A stretch of DNA of 64,000 nucleotides from Primorskyibacter flagellatus (GTDB lineage Bacteria > Pseudomonadota > Alphaproteobacteria > Rhodobacterales > Rhodobacteraceae). Positions within the stretch are counted from its first letter, which is position 1. Each line of letters starts with the position of its first letter. The stretch is from assembly GCF_900176485.1 (NCBI RefSeq), contig NZ_FWYD01000001.1:124001-188000 (forward strand), written 5' to 3'. Positions 49,702-58,379 of this stretch are shown here, piece after piece. Position numbers and translations under genes: made by a program. The notes under the pieces are model-generated. The model made no database searches. It saw only the letters and a list, made by a program, of their open reading frames with translations, and had not been told where the DNA came from.

Positions 49702-50640
49702 ATGAGCCGCGCATTCGTATTTCCCGGGCAGGGTGTCCAGACCATCGGCATGGGGCAGGCGCTTGCCCAGGCCTATCCGCAGGCGCAGGCCGTGTTTGAC
49801 GAGGTGGACGACGCGCTTGGCGAAAAGCTGAGTACACTGATCTGGGAAGGCGAGGCGGATGCGCTGACGCTGACACAGAACGCGCAGCCCGCACTGATGG
49901 CGACATCGCTTGCCGCGATGCGGGCGTTGGAGGCAGAAGGCGTGGCGGTGGATGCGGCCGCTTATGTGGCGGGCCATTCGCTGGGCGAATATTCCGCACT
50001 GGCGGCAACCGGTGCGATCAGCATTGCCGACACCGCGCGGCTTTTGCGGATTCGCGGCAAAGCCATGCAAGAGGCCGTGCCTGTCGGTGCCGGGGCCATG
50101 GCCGCTTTGCTGGGGCTGGATTTCGAGACCGCCCGTACCGTCGCGCAAGAGGCTGCACAGGGCGAGGTTTGCGAGGCTGCGAATGACAATGACCCGGCGC
50201 AGGTGGTCGTGTCCGGGCACAAGGCGGCCGTGGAACGCGCCGTCGAGATCGCCAAGGAAAAAGGGGCGCGGCGCGCTGTTTTGCTTCCTGTAAGCGCGCC
50301 TTTCCATTGTCAGTTGATGGAGCCTGCCGCCCGCGCGATGGCAGAGGCTTTGGAGGATGTCGAAATCTCCAACCCGTCCGTGCGGCTGGTGGCGAATGTG
50401 CTGGCGCATGATGTGGCCAATCCCGAGACCATCCGCTCCTTGCTGGTGCAGCAGGTCACCGGATCGGTGCGGTGGCGCGAAAGCGTGGGGTTCATGGCGG
50501 CGCAGGGCGTCACCGAGATCTGGGAGATCGGCGCGGGCAAGGCGCTGTCGGGCATGATCCGACGGATCGACAAAACCATCGCGACGCGCAATATCGGCAC
50601 GCCCGACGAGGTCAAGGCGGCAGCAGAAAGCCTGAGCTGA
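49702..50640 (+). CDS. fabD: Malonyl-CoA:ACP transacylase
   Basis: The 312-residue enzyme loads malonyl groups onto ACP. The active-site Ser lies in GHSLGEYSALAA (about residue 94) and the catalytic His in PFHCQLM (about 203). AAGGGGG precedes the ATG. It opens the fatty-acid block fabD-fabG-acpP-fabF. Confidence 0.96.
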   Translation: MSRAFVFPGQGVQTIGMGQALAQAYPQAQAVFDEVDDALGEKLSTLIWEGEADALTLTQNAQPALMATSLAAMRALEAEGVAVDAAAYVAGHSLGEYSALAATGAISIADTARLLRIRGKAMQEAVPVGAGAMAALLGLDFETARTVAQEAAQGEVCEAANDNDPAQVVVSGHKAAVERAVEIAKEKGARRAVLLPVSAPFHCQLMEPAARAMAEALEDVEISNPSVRLVANVLAHDVANPETIRSLLVQQVTGSVRWRESVGFMAAQGVTEIWEIGAGKALSGMIRRIDKTIATRNIGTPDEVKAAAESLS

Positions 50641-50899
50641 AGAATGTCGCACAGGCCCGCTTCGGCGGGTCACAAGAGAATCGTGAAGCGGGATTTGCCG
50701 GTGAAGATTAGCGCTGGCAGGTACAGAGTGCGACGCAAACAACCTGGGTCTCTGGCTGCGGGGCAAGGTGTTACCGGGCGGGGTGAGATCACGATTTGCT
50801 CGTCTTGATTATGAGGCCATGCAATGCGATACGCCTCAAATATGGAACATCGCGGCACAGTCGGCAAAACAGCTGACCCGCCGCAAACGGGGGACAGGT

Positions 50900-51637
50900 A
50901 TGTTCGATCTGACTGGAAAAACCGCGCTGATCACCGGCGCTTCGGGGGGCATCGGCGGCGAGATTGCACGCGTGTTGCACGGCGCGGGTGCCACGGTAGG
51001 GCTGAGTGGCACGCGGACCGAACCGCTTGAGGCTCTGGCCGCCGAACTTGGCGAGCGTGCGCATGTCCTGCCGTGCAACCTTTCGGATTTCGCAGCCGTT
51101 GATGCCCTTCCCAAGCAGGCAATCGAGGCGATGGGCAGTCTGGATATTCTGGTCAACAACGCCGGTATCACCCGCGACAACCTGTTCATGCGGATGTCGG
51201 ATGATGAATGGCAATCGGTGATCGACGTGAACCTGACCGCGACATTCAAGCTGTGTAAAGGTGTACTGCGCGGCATGATGAAGGCGCGCTGGGGCCGGAT
51301 CGTGAATATCTCGTCCGTTGTCGGGGCAACCGGTAATCCCGGTCAGGGCAACTATGCCGCCGCCAAGGCGGGTGTGATCGGCATGTCGAAGTCGCTGGCC
51401 TATGAGGTCGCAAGCCGTGGCATCACCGTCAATGCCGTGGCACCGGGTTTCATCGCCACCGCGATGACAGACAAGCTGAACGACGATCAGAAATCTGCGA
51501 TCATGGGCCAGATACCCGCAGGCCGCATGGGTGATCCGGCCGAAATTGCCGCTGCGGTTCTGTATCTTGCCGCGCCAGAGGCCGGGTATGTCACCGGAAC
51601 CACCTTGCACGTCAATGGCGGCATGGCCATGTTGTGA
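50900..51637 (+). CDS. fabG: 3-oxoacyl-ACP reductase
   Basis: A 245-residue short-chain dehydrogenase reducing 3-oxoacyl-ACP with NADPH. Cofactor motif TGASGGIGGEIA, NNAG, and the catalytic Ser and Tyr-x-x-x-Lys (NISSV, YAAAKAG) are intact. The ATG at 50900 follows GGGACAGGT; the open frame 44 codons longer has no similarity. About 260 bases separate it from fabD. Confidence 0.95.
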   Translation: MFDLTGKTALITGASGGIGGEIARVLHGAGATVGLSGTRTEPLEALAAELGERAHVLPCNLSDFAAVDALPKQAIEAMGSLDILVNNAGITRDNLFMRMSDDEWQSVIDVNLTATFKLCKGVLRGMMKARWGRIVNISSVVGATGNPGQGNYAAAKAGVIGMSKSLAYEVASRGITVNAVAPGFIATAMTDKLNDDQKSAIMGQIPAGRMGDPAEIAAAVLYLAAPEAGYVTGTTLHVNGGMAML

Positions 51638-51667
51638 TAAGCGTCTTTGGCACCGGTGCGAAAGCGT

Positions 51668-51695
51668 TTGCCAACGCTGCACCATGTGCTATAGG
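51668..51695 (+). promoter_or_regulatory. Candidate sigma70 promoter of acpP
   Basis: TTGCCA and TATAGG are 16 bases apart, about 150 bases upstream of acpP. The same TATAGG -10 form appears before the GTA cluster. A long GC-rich leader follows. Confidence 0.45.
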
Positions 51696-51842
51696 CGCAG
51701 AAGTTTCGGGCAGAAGGGGGTAACTCTTTCGAATCCGACCCGCATCGCGGGGAGTTGAGCCGCCCGCAAGGGCACTTGAAAACCCCGCAGGGGCGAGGGA
51801 TAATCCGGGCGAATGTCCCGACAATACCGTGAGGAAGACAAT

Positions 51843-52079
51843 ATGAGCGACGTCGCAAATCGCGTTAAAAAGATTGTGGTAGAGCACCTGGGTGTCGAAG
51901 AAAGCAAGGTCGTCGACAATGCCTCGTTCATCGACGATCTGGGCGCAGACAGCCTTGATACCGTGGAACTGGTCATGGCTTTCGAAGAGGAATTCGGCAT
52001 CGAAATTCCTGACGACGCCGCTGAAACCATTCAGACCTTCGGCGACGCGGTTGGATTCATCTCCAACGCCAACGCCTGA
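51843..52079 (+). CDS. acpP: Acyl carrier protein
   Basis: A 78-residue acidic helical protein; Ser37 in [19 protein letters not shown] takes the phosphopantetheine arm. It shuttles acyl chains for FabF, FabG and lipid A or phospholipid enzymes. GAGGAAG lies upstream of ATG 51843. A terminator follows, so much of its mRNA is probably short and abundant. Confidence 0.97.
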   Translation: MSDVANRVKKIVVEHLGVEESKVVDNASFIDDLGADSLDTVELVMAFEEEFGIEIPDDAAETIQTFGDAVGFISNANA

Positions 52080-52105
52080 GCCCCAGCAGTCATAGAGACA
52101 GCGTA

Positions 52106-52132
52106 AACGGCCTCCGTCATGGGGGCCGTTTT
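52106..52132 (+). terminator. Terminator after acpP
   Basis: AACGGCC pairs with GGCCGTT across TCCGTCATGGG and is followed by TTCG; about 27 bases after the acpP stop. The short T-run suggests partial read-through into fabF. Confidence 0.65.
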
Positions 52133-52348
52133 CGTTTGTGGGGTACCACGCTCACCTGCGGAGCCGTGTTTGGTCCCATTCTGACAGGCGATAGAGGCAC
52201 AAATTGGGGCGATGCTTGCGGGCTGTTTCGGGCGCAAGATCATGCCGGGCTGTGCGGAACTTTGTCAAAGTGATAATCGACGGTCTTGCCCCCTTGCCCG
52301 CATGCAGGGTAAGAGCGGCAGGAACGAAATTGATGGAAGGACAACCGA

Positions 52349-53608
52349 ATGCGCCGTGTTGTTGTCACAGGACTTGGCCTTGTCACCCCCTTGGCCAGCG
52401 GGGTCGAGGAAAGCTGGAGACGCATTCTGGATGGGCAATCGGGTGCGGGGAAGATCTCGCGGTTCGATGCCAGCCATCTGGCAACTGACTATGCCTGCGA
52501 AGTGCCGCATGGTGATGGAACCGACGGTACGTTCAATCCAGATGACTGGATGGCACCAAAAGACCAGCGCAAGGTCGATACGTTCATCCTTTACGGTATT
52601 GCCGCAGCGGCGCAGGCTGTCGAAGATGCAGGCTGGACCCCGGATGATCGGGCAGAGCTGGAACGGACCGGCGTTCTGATCGGATCCGGTATTGGCGGGC
52701 TGAACTCCATCGCCGAGACAGCGTTGGTTCTGCGGGATCGCGGACCGCGGCGCGTGTCGCCGTTCTTTGTTCCGGGCGCGCTGATCAATCTGATCTCGGG
52801 TCAGGTCAGCATTCGCTACGGATTCCGCGGACCGAACCATTCGGTTGTGACGGCCTGTTCGACTGGCGCGCATGCCATCGGCGATGCAGCCAGGCTGATC
52901 CGCGACGACGATGCCGATGTGATGATCGCCGGCGGGGCCGAGGCGTCGATCTCGGAGATCGGCATCGCCGGCTTCAACGCCTGCAAGGCGCTGTCCACCA
53001 AGCGCAGCGATGATCCCACAAAGGCAAGCCGCCCCTATGATGTCGATAGTGACGGGTTTGTCATGGGCGAAGGCTCCGGCATCGTGGTGCTGGAAGAATA
53101 CGAACACGCCAAGGCGCGCGGTGCCAAGATCTATGCCGAGGTGATCGGTTACGGTCTGTCGGGCGACGCCTATCACATCACCGCGCCGTCAGAGGATGGC
53201 GACGGCGCGGAACGCTGTATGCGCATGGCGCTGAAAAAGGCCGGGCTGCAACCGTCCGATATTGATTATATCAACGCGCATGGCACCAGTACGATGGCTG
53301 ACAAGATCGAACTGGGCGCGGTAGAGCGCATGATGGGCGATGCCGCAGACAAGGTCACCATGTCCTCGACCAAGTCGATGACCGGGCACCTGCTGGGTGC
53401 TGCTGGCGCGATCGAGGCGATCTTCTCGATTCTCGCAATCCGTGATCAGGTGGCACCACCGACGATCAACCTCGACAATCCGGCGGTGGAAACGAAGGTG
53501 GACCTTGCCCCCAACGCCAAGCGCGAGCGCAAGATCAATGTGGCCCTGTCCAACAGCTTCGGCTTTGGCGGCACCAATGCCAGCGTGATCTTCAGAAAGG
53601 TCGATTGA
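52349..53608 (+). CDS. fabF: 3-oxoacyl-ACP synthase II
   Basis: A 419-residue condensing enzyme. The active-site Cys is in TACSTGAHAIGDA (about residue 170), with His in NAHGTST and GHLLGAAGAIEA. It extends acyl chains, including palmitoleate to cis-vaccenate, the main fatty acid of this group. GGAAGGA upstream; stop overlaps mltG start. Confidence 0.97.
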   Translation: MRRVVVTGLGLVTPLASGVEESWRRILDGQSGAGKISRFDASHLATDYACEVPHGDGTDGTFNPDDWMAPKDQRKVDTFILYGIAAAAQAVEDAGWTPDDRAELERTGVLIGSGIGGLNSIAETALVLRDRGPRRVSPFFVPGALINLISGQVSIRYGFRGPNHSVVTACSTGAHAIGDAARLIRDDDADVMIAGGAEASISEIGIAGFNACKALSTKRSDDPTKASRPYDVDSDGFVMGEGSGIVVLEEYEHAKARGAKIYAEVIGYGLSGDAYHITAPSEDGDGAERCMRMALKKAGLQPSDIDYINAHGTSTMADKIELGAVERMMGDAADKVTMSSTKSMTGHLLGAAGAIEAIFSILAIRDQVAPPTINLDNPAVETKVDLAPNAKRERKINVALSNSFGFGGTNASVIFRKVD

Positions 53609-54765
53609 TGTGGCGCCATATCGCGTCTAACGCGCTGACGTTCCTCGCCGTCTTGCTGTTCCTGGCCGGGGGCGTGGTCATATGGGGCCGGTCGCAATAC
53701 CTGTCCGAAGGACCGCTGGAGCAGGCAATCTGCGTGCAGGTCGAACGTGGGACCAACCTGCGCGCTGTGTCGCGCAATCTGGAAGGTCAGGGGGCCGTCA
53801 CAAGCGGGGCGATCCTGCGGATCGGCGCGGATTACATGGACAAGGCGCAAGACCTGAAAGCGGGCAGTTTTCTGGTGCCGGAAGGCGCGTCGATGGCAGA
53901 AATTGTCGATATCGTGACCCGTGGCGGTGCCAGCACCTGCGGGACAGAGATTGTTTACCGCATCGGCGTGACTGCGGCGGAAATCCAGGTGCGCGAGCTT
54001 GATCCCGCCAGCGGCCGCTATGCCGAACGGGCAAAGTTTGCGCCTGGCGATGCAGAGACCAATCCGGTTTACGCCGAGATGCGTGCAAAGGACGACACCC
54101 GCTACCGCGTCGCGCTGGCTGAAGGTGTCACCAGCTGGCAGGTGGTGCAGGAATTGGCGTCTCTGGACCTGCTGGAGGGCGAGGCGGAGGTTCCGGCAGA
54201 GGGCAGTCTTGCCCCCGACAGCTATGAGGTTCAGCCCGGCGATACGCTGGACTCGGTGATCGCCCGGATGCAGGGCGCACAGGAGGCAATCCTTGCCGAT
54301 GCATGGGAGAACCGCGCCGATGATCTGCCGCTTGAAACGCCGGAAGAGGCACTGATCCTTGCGTCAATCATCGAGAAAGAGACCGGCAATGCCGAAGAGC
54401 GCGGACAGGTTGCCTCGGTCTTTACCAACCGGCTGCGCGCCGACATGCCCCTGCAAACCGATCCGACGGTCATCTATGGCGTGACCGAAGGCAAAGGTGT
54501 GCTGGGGCGCGGGTTGCGCCGGTCGGAGCTGGACCGCGAGACGCCGTGGAACACCTATGTCATCAAGGGTCTGCCGCCGACACCGATCGCAAATCCGGGG
54601 CGTGCCAGCATCGTGGCGGCACTCAACCCGGCTGATACGGATTTCATCTATTTTGTCGCGCGGACGCTCGATCCGGCGGATGGCCACAACTTCGCTGTCA
54701 CGCTGGACGAACATAATCGCAATGTGGCGGCTTACCGTGCGCTGGAAGCGCAGCGCAATCAGTAG
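53608..54765 (+). CDS. mltG: Endolytic murein transglycosylase MltG
   Basis: A 385-residue inner-membrane protein (helix at about residues 8-26) with a LysM-like linker (SYEVQPGDTLDSVIARMQGA) and the YceG catalytic region; the catalytic Glu is in ILASIIEKETG. It cuts nascent glycan strands. Its ATG overlaps the fabF TGA. The fabF-mltG-GTA order is, as I recall it, common in Rhodobacterales. Confidence 0.94.
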   Translation: MWRHIASNALTFLAVLLFLAGGVVIWGRSQYLSEGPLEQAICVQVERGTNLRAVSRNLEGQGAVTSGAILRIGADYMDKAQDLKAGSFLVPEGASMAEIVDIVTRGGASTCGTEIVYRIGVTAAEIQVRELDPASGRYAERAKFAPGDAETNPVYAEMRAKDDTRYRVALAEGVTSWQVVQELASLDLLEGEAEVPAEGSLAPDSYEVQPGDTLDSVIARMQGAQEAILADAWENRADDLPLETPEEALILASIIEKETGNAEERGQVASVFTNRLRADMPLQTDPTVIYGVTEGKGVLGRGLRRSELDRETPWNTYVIKGLPPTPIANPGRASIVAALNPADTDFIYFVARTLDPADGHNFAVTLDEHNRNVAAYRALEAQRNQ

Positions 54766-54811
54766 CGCCACCGCGCGGTATGGTTTCGAAAAAGTTAATC
54801 ACTTGATTTAG

Positions 54812-54848
54812 AAGGCGGCGCTATCCTTAGGGTTGGTGCCGCCTTTTT
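54812..54848 (+). terminator. Terminator after mltG
   Basis: AAGGCGGC pairs with GCCGCCTT across about 18 bases and ends in five T. It isolates mltG from the GTA genes. Confidence 0.7.
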
Positions 54849-54915
54849 CGTTTGTCTGAAAAATCGCTAAAAGTGATGGTTTTCGCGTTGCGCTTAGGTT
54901 GCGCAGTAGCAGTTA

Positions 54916-54930
54916 TTAACATTAATTTAC
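54916..54930 (+). promoter_or_regulatory. CtrA-like site upstream of GTA genes
   Basis: TTAA-N7-TTAC, one base off the CtrA consensus TTAA-N7-TTAA, in an AT-rich block about 35 bases before the -35 box. Other TTAA half-sites lie nearby. Confidence 0.35.
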
Positions 54931-54964
54931 AATTACTTACGGAATCGTGTGGGCGTGTTCAGGC

Positions 54965-54993
54965 TTGACTCTGCGAACGGTCTCCCGTATAGG
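54965..54993 (+). promoter_or_regulatory. GTA promoter candidate
   Basis: TTGACT and TATAGG are 17 bases apart, an ideal spacing. The predicted start is near 55000, about 100 bases before g1. Confidence 0.6.
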
Positions 54994-55020
54994 TTGTGGC
55001 ATGCTGGAACAGTTGGGCGA

Positions 55021-55055
55021 ACGGCCCCGGGGGGTGACCCCGGTGGCCGTTTTTT
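55021..55055 (+). terminator. Terminator-like hairpin in the GTA leader
   Basis: ACGGCC pairs with GGCCGT and CCGGGG with CCCCGG around the loop GGTGA (12 pairs, one bulged base), followed directly by a T-run ending at 55055. It lies between the promoter and g1, so it could attenuate GTA transcription or yield a small RNA of about 55 bases. Confidence 0.65.
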
Positions 55056-55102
55056 CATGCGGTTCGGGCGGAGGATCACTCTAGCGAGAGGTCATCGAGC
55101 AC

Positions 55103-55432
55103 ATGACACTTATTACCCCGGAAGAAGGGTTTGCCGAACTGGAAAACGTGGCCCGCGAGGTCCGCGAAGAACTTCGGGAAGCACGAAAAGATTTGCAGGA
55201 CCTGAGACAACGGGTTCGCACCGGGGAAGTCGGAACGGAAACAGAGGGCCTGAAGATACTCGCATACGTGCGATCCATGTTGAAGGCTGCCAGCGAAACG
55301 GAGGCGCAACTTGCCAAAGCACAACGAGACAGAGCCGGAATTGTCCGGGATTACGCGATTGATTTCGACGCCGCACGATCTGAGATCGGGTGCCGCCTGG
55401 ATCGCTTGCGCAGATGTTGCCGTGAGGAATGA
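55103..55432 (+). CDS. GTA g1, small terminase-like protein
   Basis: A 109-residue, strongly charged helical protein (ELENVAREVREELREARKDLQDLRQRV is a coiled coil). Position directly before the large terminase and its size match RcGTA g1, a short DNA-packaging subunit. Its last 40 codons overlap the g2 frame. Similarity outside GTAs is low. Start ATG 55103 with a distant GAGAGG. Confidence 0.8.
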   Translation: MTLITPEEGFAELENVAREVREELREARKDLQDLRQRVRTGEVGTETEGLKILAYVRSMLKAASETEAQLAKAQRDRAGIVRDYAIDFDAARSEIGCRLDRLRRCCREE

Positions 55433-56723
55433 GTTCCTGAACGATATGACCGAGGGAGAGCTTCTGGCTCTCCCTTACATTTTCGAGTTCTGGGCGCTGG
55501 ACCATCAACTGCCCCCGGTGGGGGATTGGCGGTCCTGGGTCATTCTGGGTGGGCGCGGCGCGGGCAAGACCCGCGCCGGGTCCGAATGGGTCCGGTCCAT
55601 GGTAGAGGGGTCGCGTCCGCGCGATCCCGGCCGGGCCAAGCGCGTGGCGCTGGTGGGCGAGACTTTGGATCAGGTGCGCGAGGTGATGGTGTTTGGTGAA
55701 AGCGGCATTCTGGCTTGTTCGCCCCCAGACCGGCGCCCTGAATGGCACGGCGGCCGGCGCACGCTGATCTGGCCAAACGGGGCTGAAGCGATGGCCTTTT
55801 CCGCGCATGAGCCGGAGTCGTTGCGCGGGCCGCAATTCGATGCCGCCTGGGTGGATGAGTTGGCGAAGTGGAAGCGGGCTCAGGACACTTGGGACATGCT
55901 GCAATTCGGTTTGCGGCTGGGGGAGTGTCCGCAGCAATGCGTGACGACGACGCCGCGCAATGTGGGCGTGCTGAAGCAGTTGTTGAAATTGGACTCTACC
56001 GTTGTCAGCCACGCGCCGACCGAGGCGAACCGCGCCAATCTTGCCGACAGTTTTCTGGCCGAGGTGCGCGCGCGCTATGCCGGGACGCGGTTGGGGCGGC
56101 AGGAACTGGACGGCGTGTTGATGGAAGACGAGGAGGGCGCGCTCTGGACACATTCCTTGCTGGACGAGGTCCGGATCGACAAGGCCGGCGCATTTGACCG
56201 GGTGCTGGTCGCGGTCGATCCGCCGGTCAGCGGCCATGCGGGGTCTGACGAATGCGGGATCGTGGTGATTGGTGTCACCATGCAGGGGCCGGTGCAGGAT
56301 TGGCGCGCCGTGGTGCTGGAAGATGCCAGCGTCCGCGCGGCCAGTCCGATGACGTGGGCGCGCGCGGCAATCACCTGCATGGAGCATTGGGGGGCTGATC
56401 GTCTGGTGGCCGAGGTCAACCAGGGCGGCGATATGGTCGAACAGGTCATCCGGCAGGTCGATCCGCTGGTGCCGGTGACCAAGGTGCATGCCGCCAAGGG
56501 CAAGATCGCACGGGCCGAGCCTGTCGCGGCTTTGTATGAGCAGGGGCGCGTCAGCCACTTGCGCGGCCTTGGCGAACTTGAGGATCAGATGTGCCGCATG
56601 ACCTTTCAGGGCTATCAAGGCAAAGGATCGCCGGACCGCGTGGATGCGCTGGTCTGGGCGTTGACAGAGGGCATGATCCAACCGGCGGCGGGCTGGCGCA
56701 AGCCGCAGTTGCGCGCGCTTTAG
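55311..56723 (+). CDS. GTA g2, large terminase
   Basis: A packaging motor and nuclease of 470 residues. Walker A GGRGAGKTRAGSEWV is near residue 79, a Walker B-like acidic pair in AAWVDELAK near 180, and nuclease acidic residues in VAVDPPVSGHAGSDECG. It drives headful packaging of host DNA. The TTG at 55311 has a strong SD (GGAGG six bases upstream) and overlaps g1 by 122 bases; GTG at 55422 would give 433 residues with a weaker SD but a tighter overlap. Confidence 0.93.
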   Translation: MPKHNETEPELSGITRLISTPHDLRSGAAWIACADVAVRNEFLNDMTEGELLALPYIFEFWALDHQLPPVGDWRSWVILGGRGAGKTRAGSEWVRSMVEGSRPRDPGRAKRVALVGETLDQVREVMVFGESGILACSPPDRRPEWHGGRRTLIWPNGAEAMAFSAHEPESLRGPQFDAAWVDELAKWKRAQDTWDMLQFGLRLGECPQQCVTTTPRNVGVLKQLLKLDSTVVSHAPTEANRANLADSFLAEVRARYAGTRLGRQELDGVLMEDEEGALWTHSLLDEVRIDKAGAFDRVLVAVDPPVSGHAGSDECGIVVIGVTMQGPVQDWRAVVLEDASVRAASPMTWARAAITCMEHWGADRLVAEVNQGGDMVEQVIRQVDPLVPVTKVHAAKGKIARAEPVAALYEQGRVSHLRGLGELEDQMCRMTFQGYQGKGSPDRVDALVWALTEGMIQPAAGWRKPQLRAL

Positions 56724-56924
56724 GGGGTGCGAACGCATTGGTTAAGCGACCTTAACCATTAAACCCTAGGTTGGTTTCAACGGCGGCGGGCAACCTCGTC
56801 AGACTGACAGCAAGACGGACAGACAGCCAGAGTGGCAGGCAGGCAGGACGGGCGCGCGAAACAGCGTGATCCGAGGGATCGCGGCTTGTCTGCACGGCAC
56901 AGGTGAAACGAGGAGCATCACACG
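56724..56924. other. Gap between terminase and portal genes
   Basis: A 201-base gap, long for this cluster. It contains a perfect inverted repeat GGTTAAG-CGAC-CTTAACC (56740-56757) with three TTAA sequences in 21 bases, and a run of short repeats (CAGACAG, GGCAGGCAGG). No gene is seen. Confidence 0.5.
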
Positions 56925-58133
56925 ATGGTATTTGATTTCATGCGCAAGAGCCAGGCAGTACCGGCCCCGGTGAAAGCGCCTGCGGCCCCCGAGGCCAAGG
57001 CGAGCGCGGTGGGTCGGGTGATCGCCATGCAGGGCAATGGCCGGGTGGCCTGGAGCCCGCGCGACACGGTGTCATTGACGCGCACAGGCTTTGCCGGCAA
57101 CCCGGTCGGGTTCCGCGCGGTGAAGCTGATTGCCGAGGCCGCGGCGGCGTTGCCGCTGGTGCTTCAGGACGCGGAACGGCGCTATGACAGCCACCCGGTG
57201 CTGGCACTGCTTTCTGCACCGAACCCTGCCCAAAGGCGGGCGGAATTGCTGGAGGCGCTTTATGGCCAGATCCTGCTGTCGGGCAATGGCTATGTCGAGG
57301 CCGTGCAAACCGATCTGGGCGAGCTGGCGGAACTGCATGTCCTGCGGTCCGACCGGCTGTCGGTGATCCCCGGCCCGGATGGCTGGCCTGTGGGGTATGA
57401 ATACGCGGTTGGCGGTCGCAAGCACCGGTTTGATGCCACGGGACCGGTTTCCCCCATCTGCCATATCAAGAGCTTTCATCCGCAGGACGACCATTACGGG
57501 CTAAGCCCGATGCAGGCGGCCGCCATGGCGCTGGATGTGCATAACAGTGCCTCGCGCTGGTCCAAGGCGCTGCTGGATAATGCCGCGCGGCCTTCGGGAG
57601 CGATTGTCTACAAGGGTGCCGAGGGGCAGGGAAGTCTCGCGCCCGATCAATATGACCGGCTGGTGAGCGAGATGGAAAGCTATCACCAGGGCGCGCGCAA
57701 TGCCGGGCGGCCGATGCTGCTGGAAGGCGGGCTGGACTGGAAGCCGATGGGGTTCAGCCCCTCGGATATGGAATTCCAGAAGACCAAGGAAAGTGCTGCG
57801 CGGGAGATTGCGTTGGCCTTCGGGGTGCCGCCGATGCTGATGGGGATACCGGGCGATGCGACCTATGCCAATTACCAAGAGGCCAACCGCGCCTTCTACC
57901 GGCTGACGGTGCTGCCGCTGGCGATGCGGGTGGCCGGGGCGCTGAGCGGATGGCTGGGCGGACATATCGGCGAGACGTTTGATCTCAAGCCCGACCTGGA
58001 TCAGGTGCCCGCGCTGAGTGCCGAACGCGACGCGCAATGGGTCCGTGTCACAGGTGCCGAGTTCCTGACCGTCGCCGAAAAGCGCGCCATGTTGGGCCTG
58101 CCTGCACTGACGGAGGACGAGGCCAATGGCTGA
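56925..58133 (+). CDS. GTA g3, portal protein
   Basis: A 402-residue HK97-type portal, the dodecameric channel of the capsid vertex. KLIAEAAAALPLVL, LYGQILLSGNGYVEAV, DNAARPSGAIVYKG and AFGVPPMLMGIPGDATYANYQEA are characteristic. AACGAGGAG lies upstream. It overlaps g3.5 by eight bases. Confidence 0.94.
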   Translation: MVFDFMRKSQAVPAPVKAPAAPEAKASAVGRVIAMQGNGRVAWSPRDTVSLTRTGFAGNPVGFRAVKLIAEAAAALPLVLQDAERRYDSHPVLALLSAPNPAQRRAELLEALYGQILLSGNGYVEAVQTDLGELAELHVLRSDRLSVIPGPDGWPVGYEYAVGGRKHRFDATGPVSPICHIKSFHPQDDHYGLSPMQAAAMALDVHNSASRWSKALLDNAARPSGAIVYKGAEGQGSLAPDQYDRLVSEMESYHQGARNAGRPMLLEGGLDWKPMGFSPSDMEFQKTKESAAREIALAFGVPPMLMGIPGDATYANYQEANRAFYRLTVLPLAMRVAGALSGWLGGHIGETFDLKPDLDQVPALSAERDAQWVRVTGAEFLTVAEKRAMLGLPALTEDEANG

Positions 58134-58347
58134 TGGCCGAGGCCTGCCTTTCGACTGTGCGCCCTCGTTGAAACTGGAAGCGCATGAACGCATGGCGCGT
58201 ATGCAGTTCGAAGCCGTGAACCGACGGATCGACAAGATCGAAGTGCTGATGGAACGGCTAGAGCGACGATTGTGGCTGGCGGTCTACGGCGTGGTGGGCG
58301 TGATCCTCGCGCAAGCGGTCCAGGGCCTTCTGGCGGCGGCGCCGTGA
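58126..58347 (+). CDS. GTA g3.5, small membrane protein
   Basis: A 73-residue protein with an amphipathic helical part (RMQFEAVNRRIDKIEVLMERLERR) and one membrane helix (residues 49-67). The RcGTA equivalent lies in the same place and its role is not known to me. It overlaps the g3 end and is close to g4. Confidence 0.8.
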   Translation: MADGRGLPFDCAPSLKLEAHERMARMQFEAVNRRIDKIEVLMERLERRLWLAVYGVVGVILAQAVQGLLAAAP

Positions 58348-58379
58348 TCCGGGATTTCGAGATGATGGAAGGACAAGAC

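Larger units (their letters stand above)
54849..55102 (+). promoter_or_regulatory. Control region of the GTA cluster
   Basis: The region holds, in order, an AT-rich block (54912-54942) with a CtrA-like site, a sigma70-like promoter (54965-54993), and a terminator-like hairpin (55021-55055) before g1. All are predicted only. In R. capsulatus, GafA and indirectly CtrA control this cluster; whether the same applies here is inference. Confidence 0.6.

Noticed and set aside
55113-56738. 541-codon minus-strand frame across g1 and g2
   Set aside because: Antisense shadow of the terminase; His/Arg-rich nonsense.
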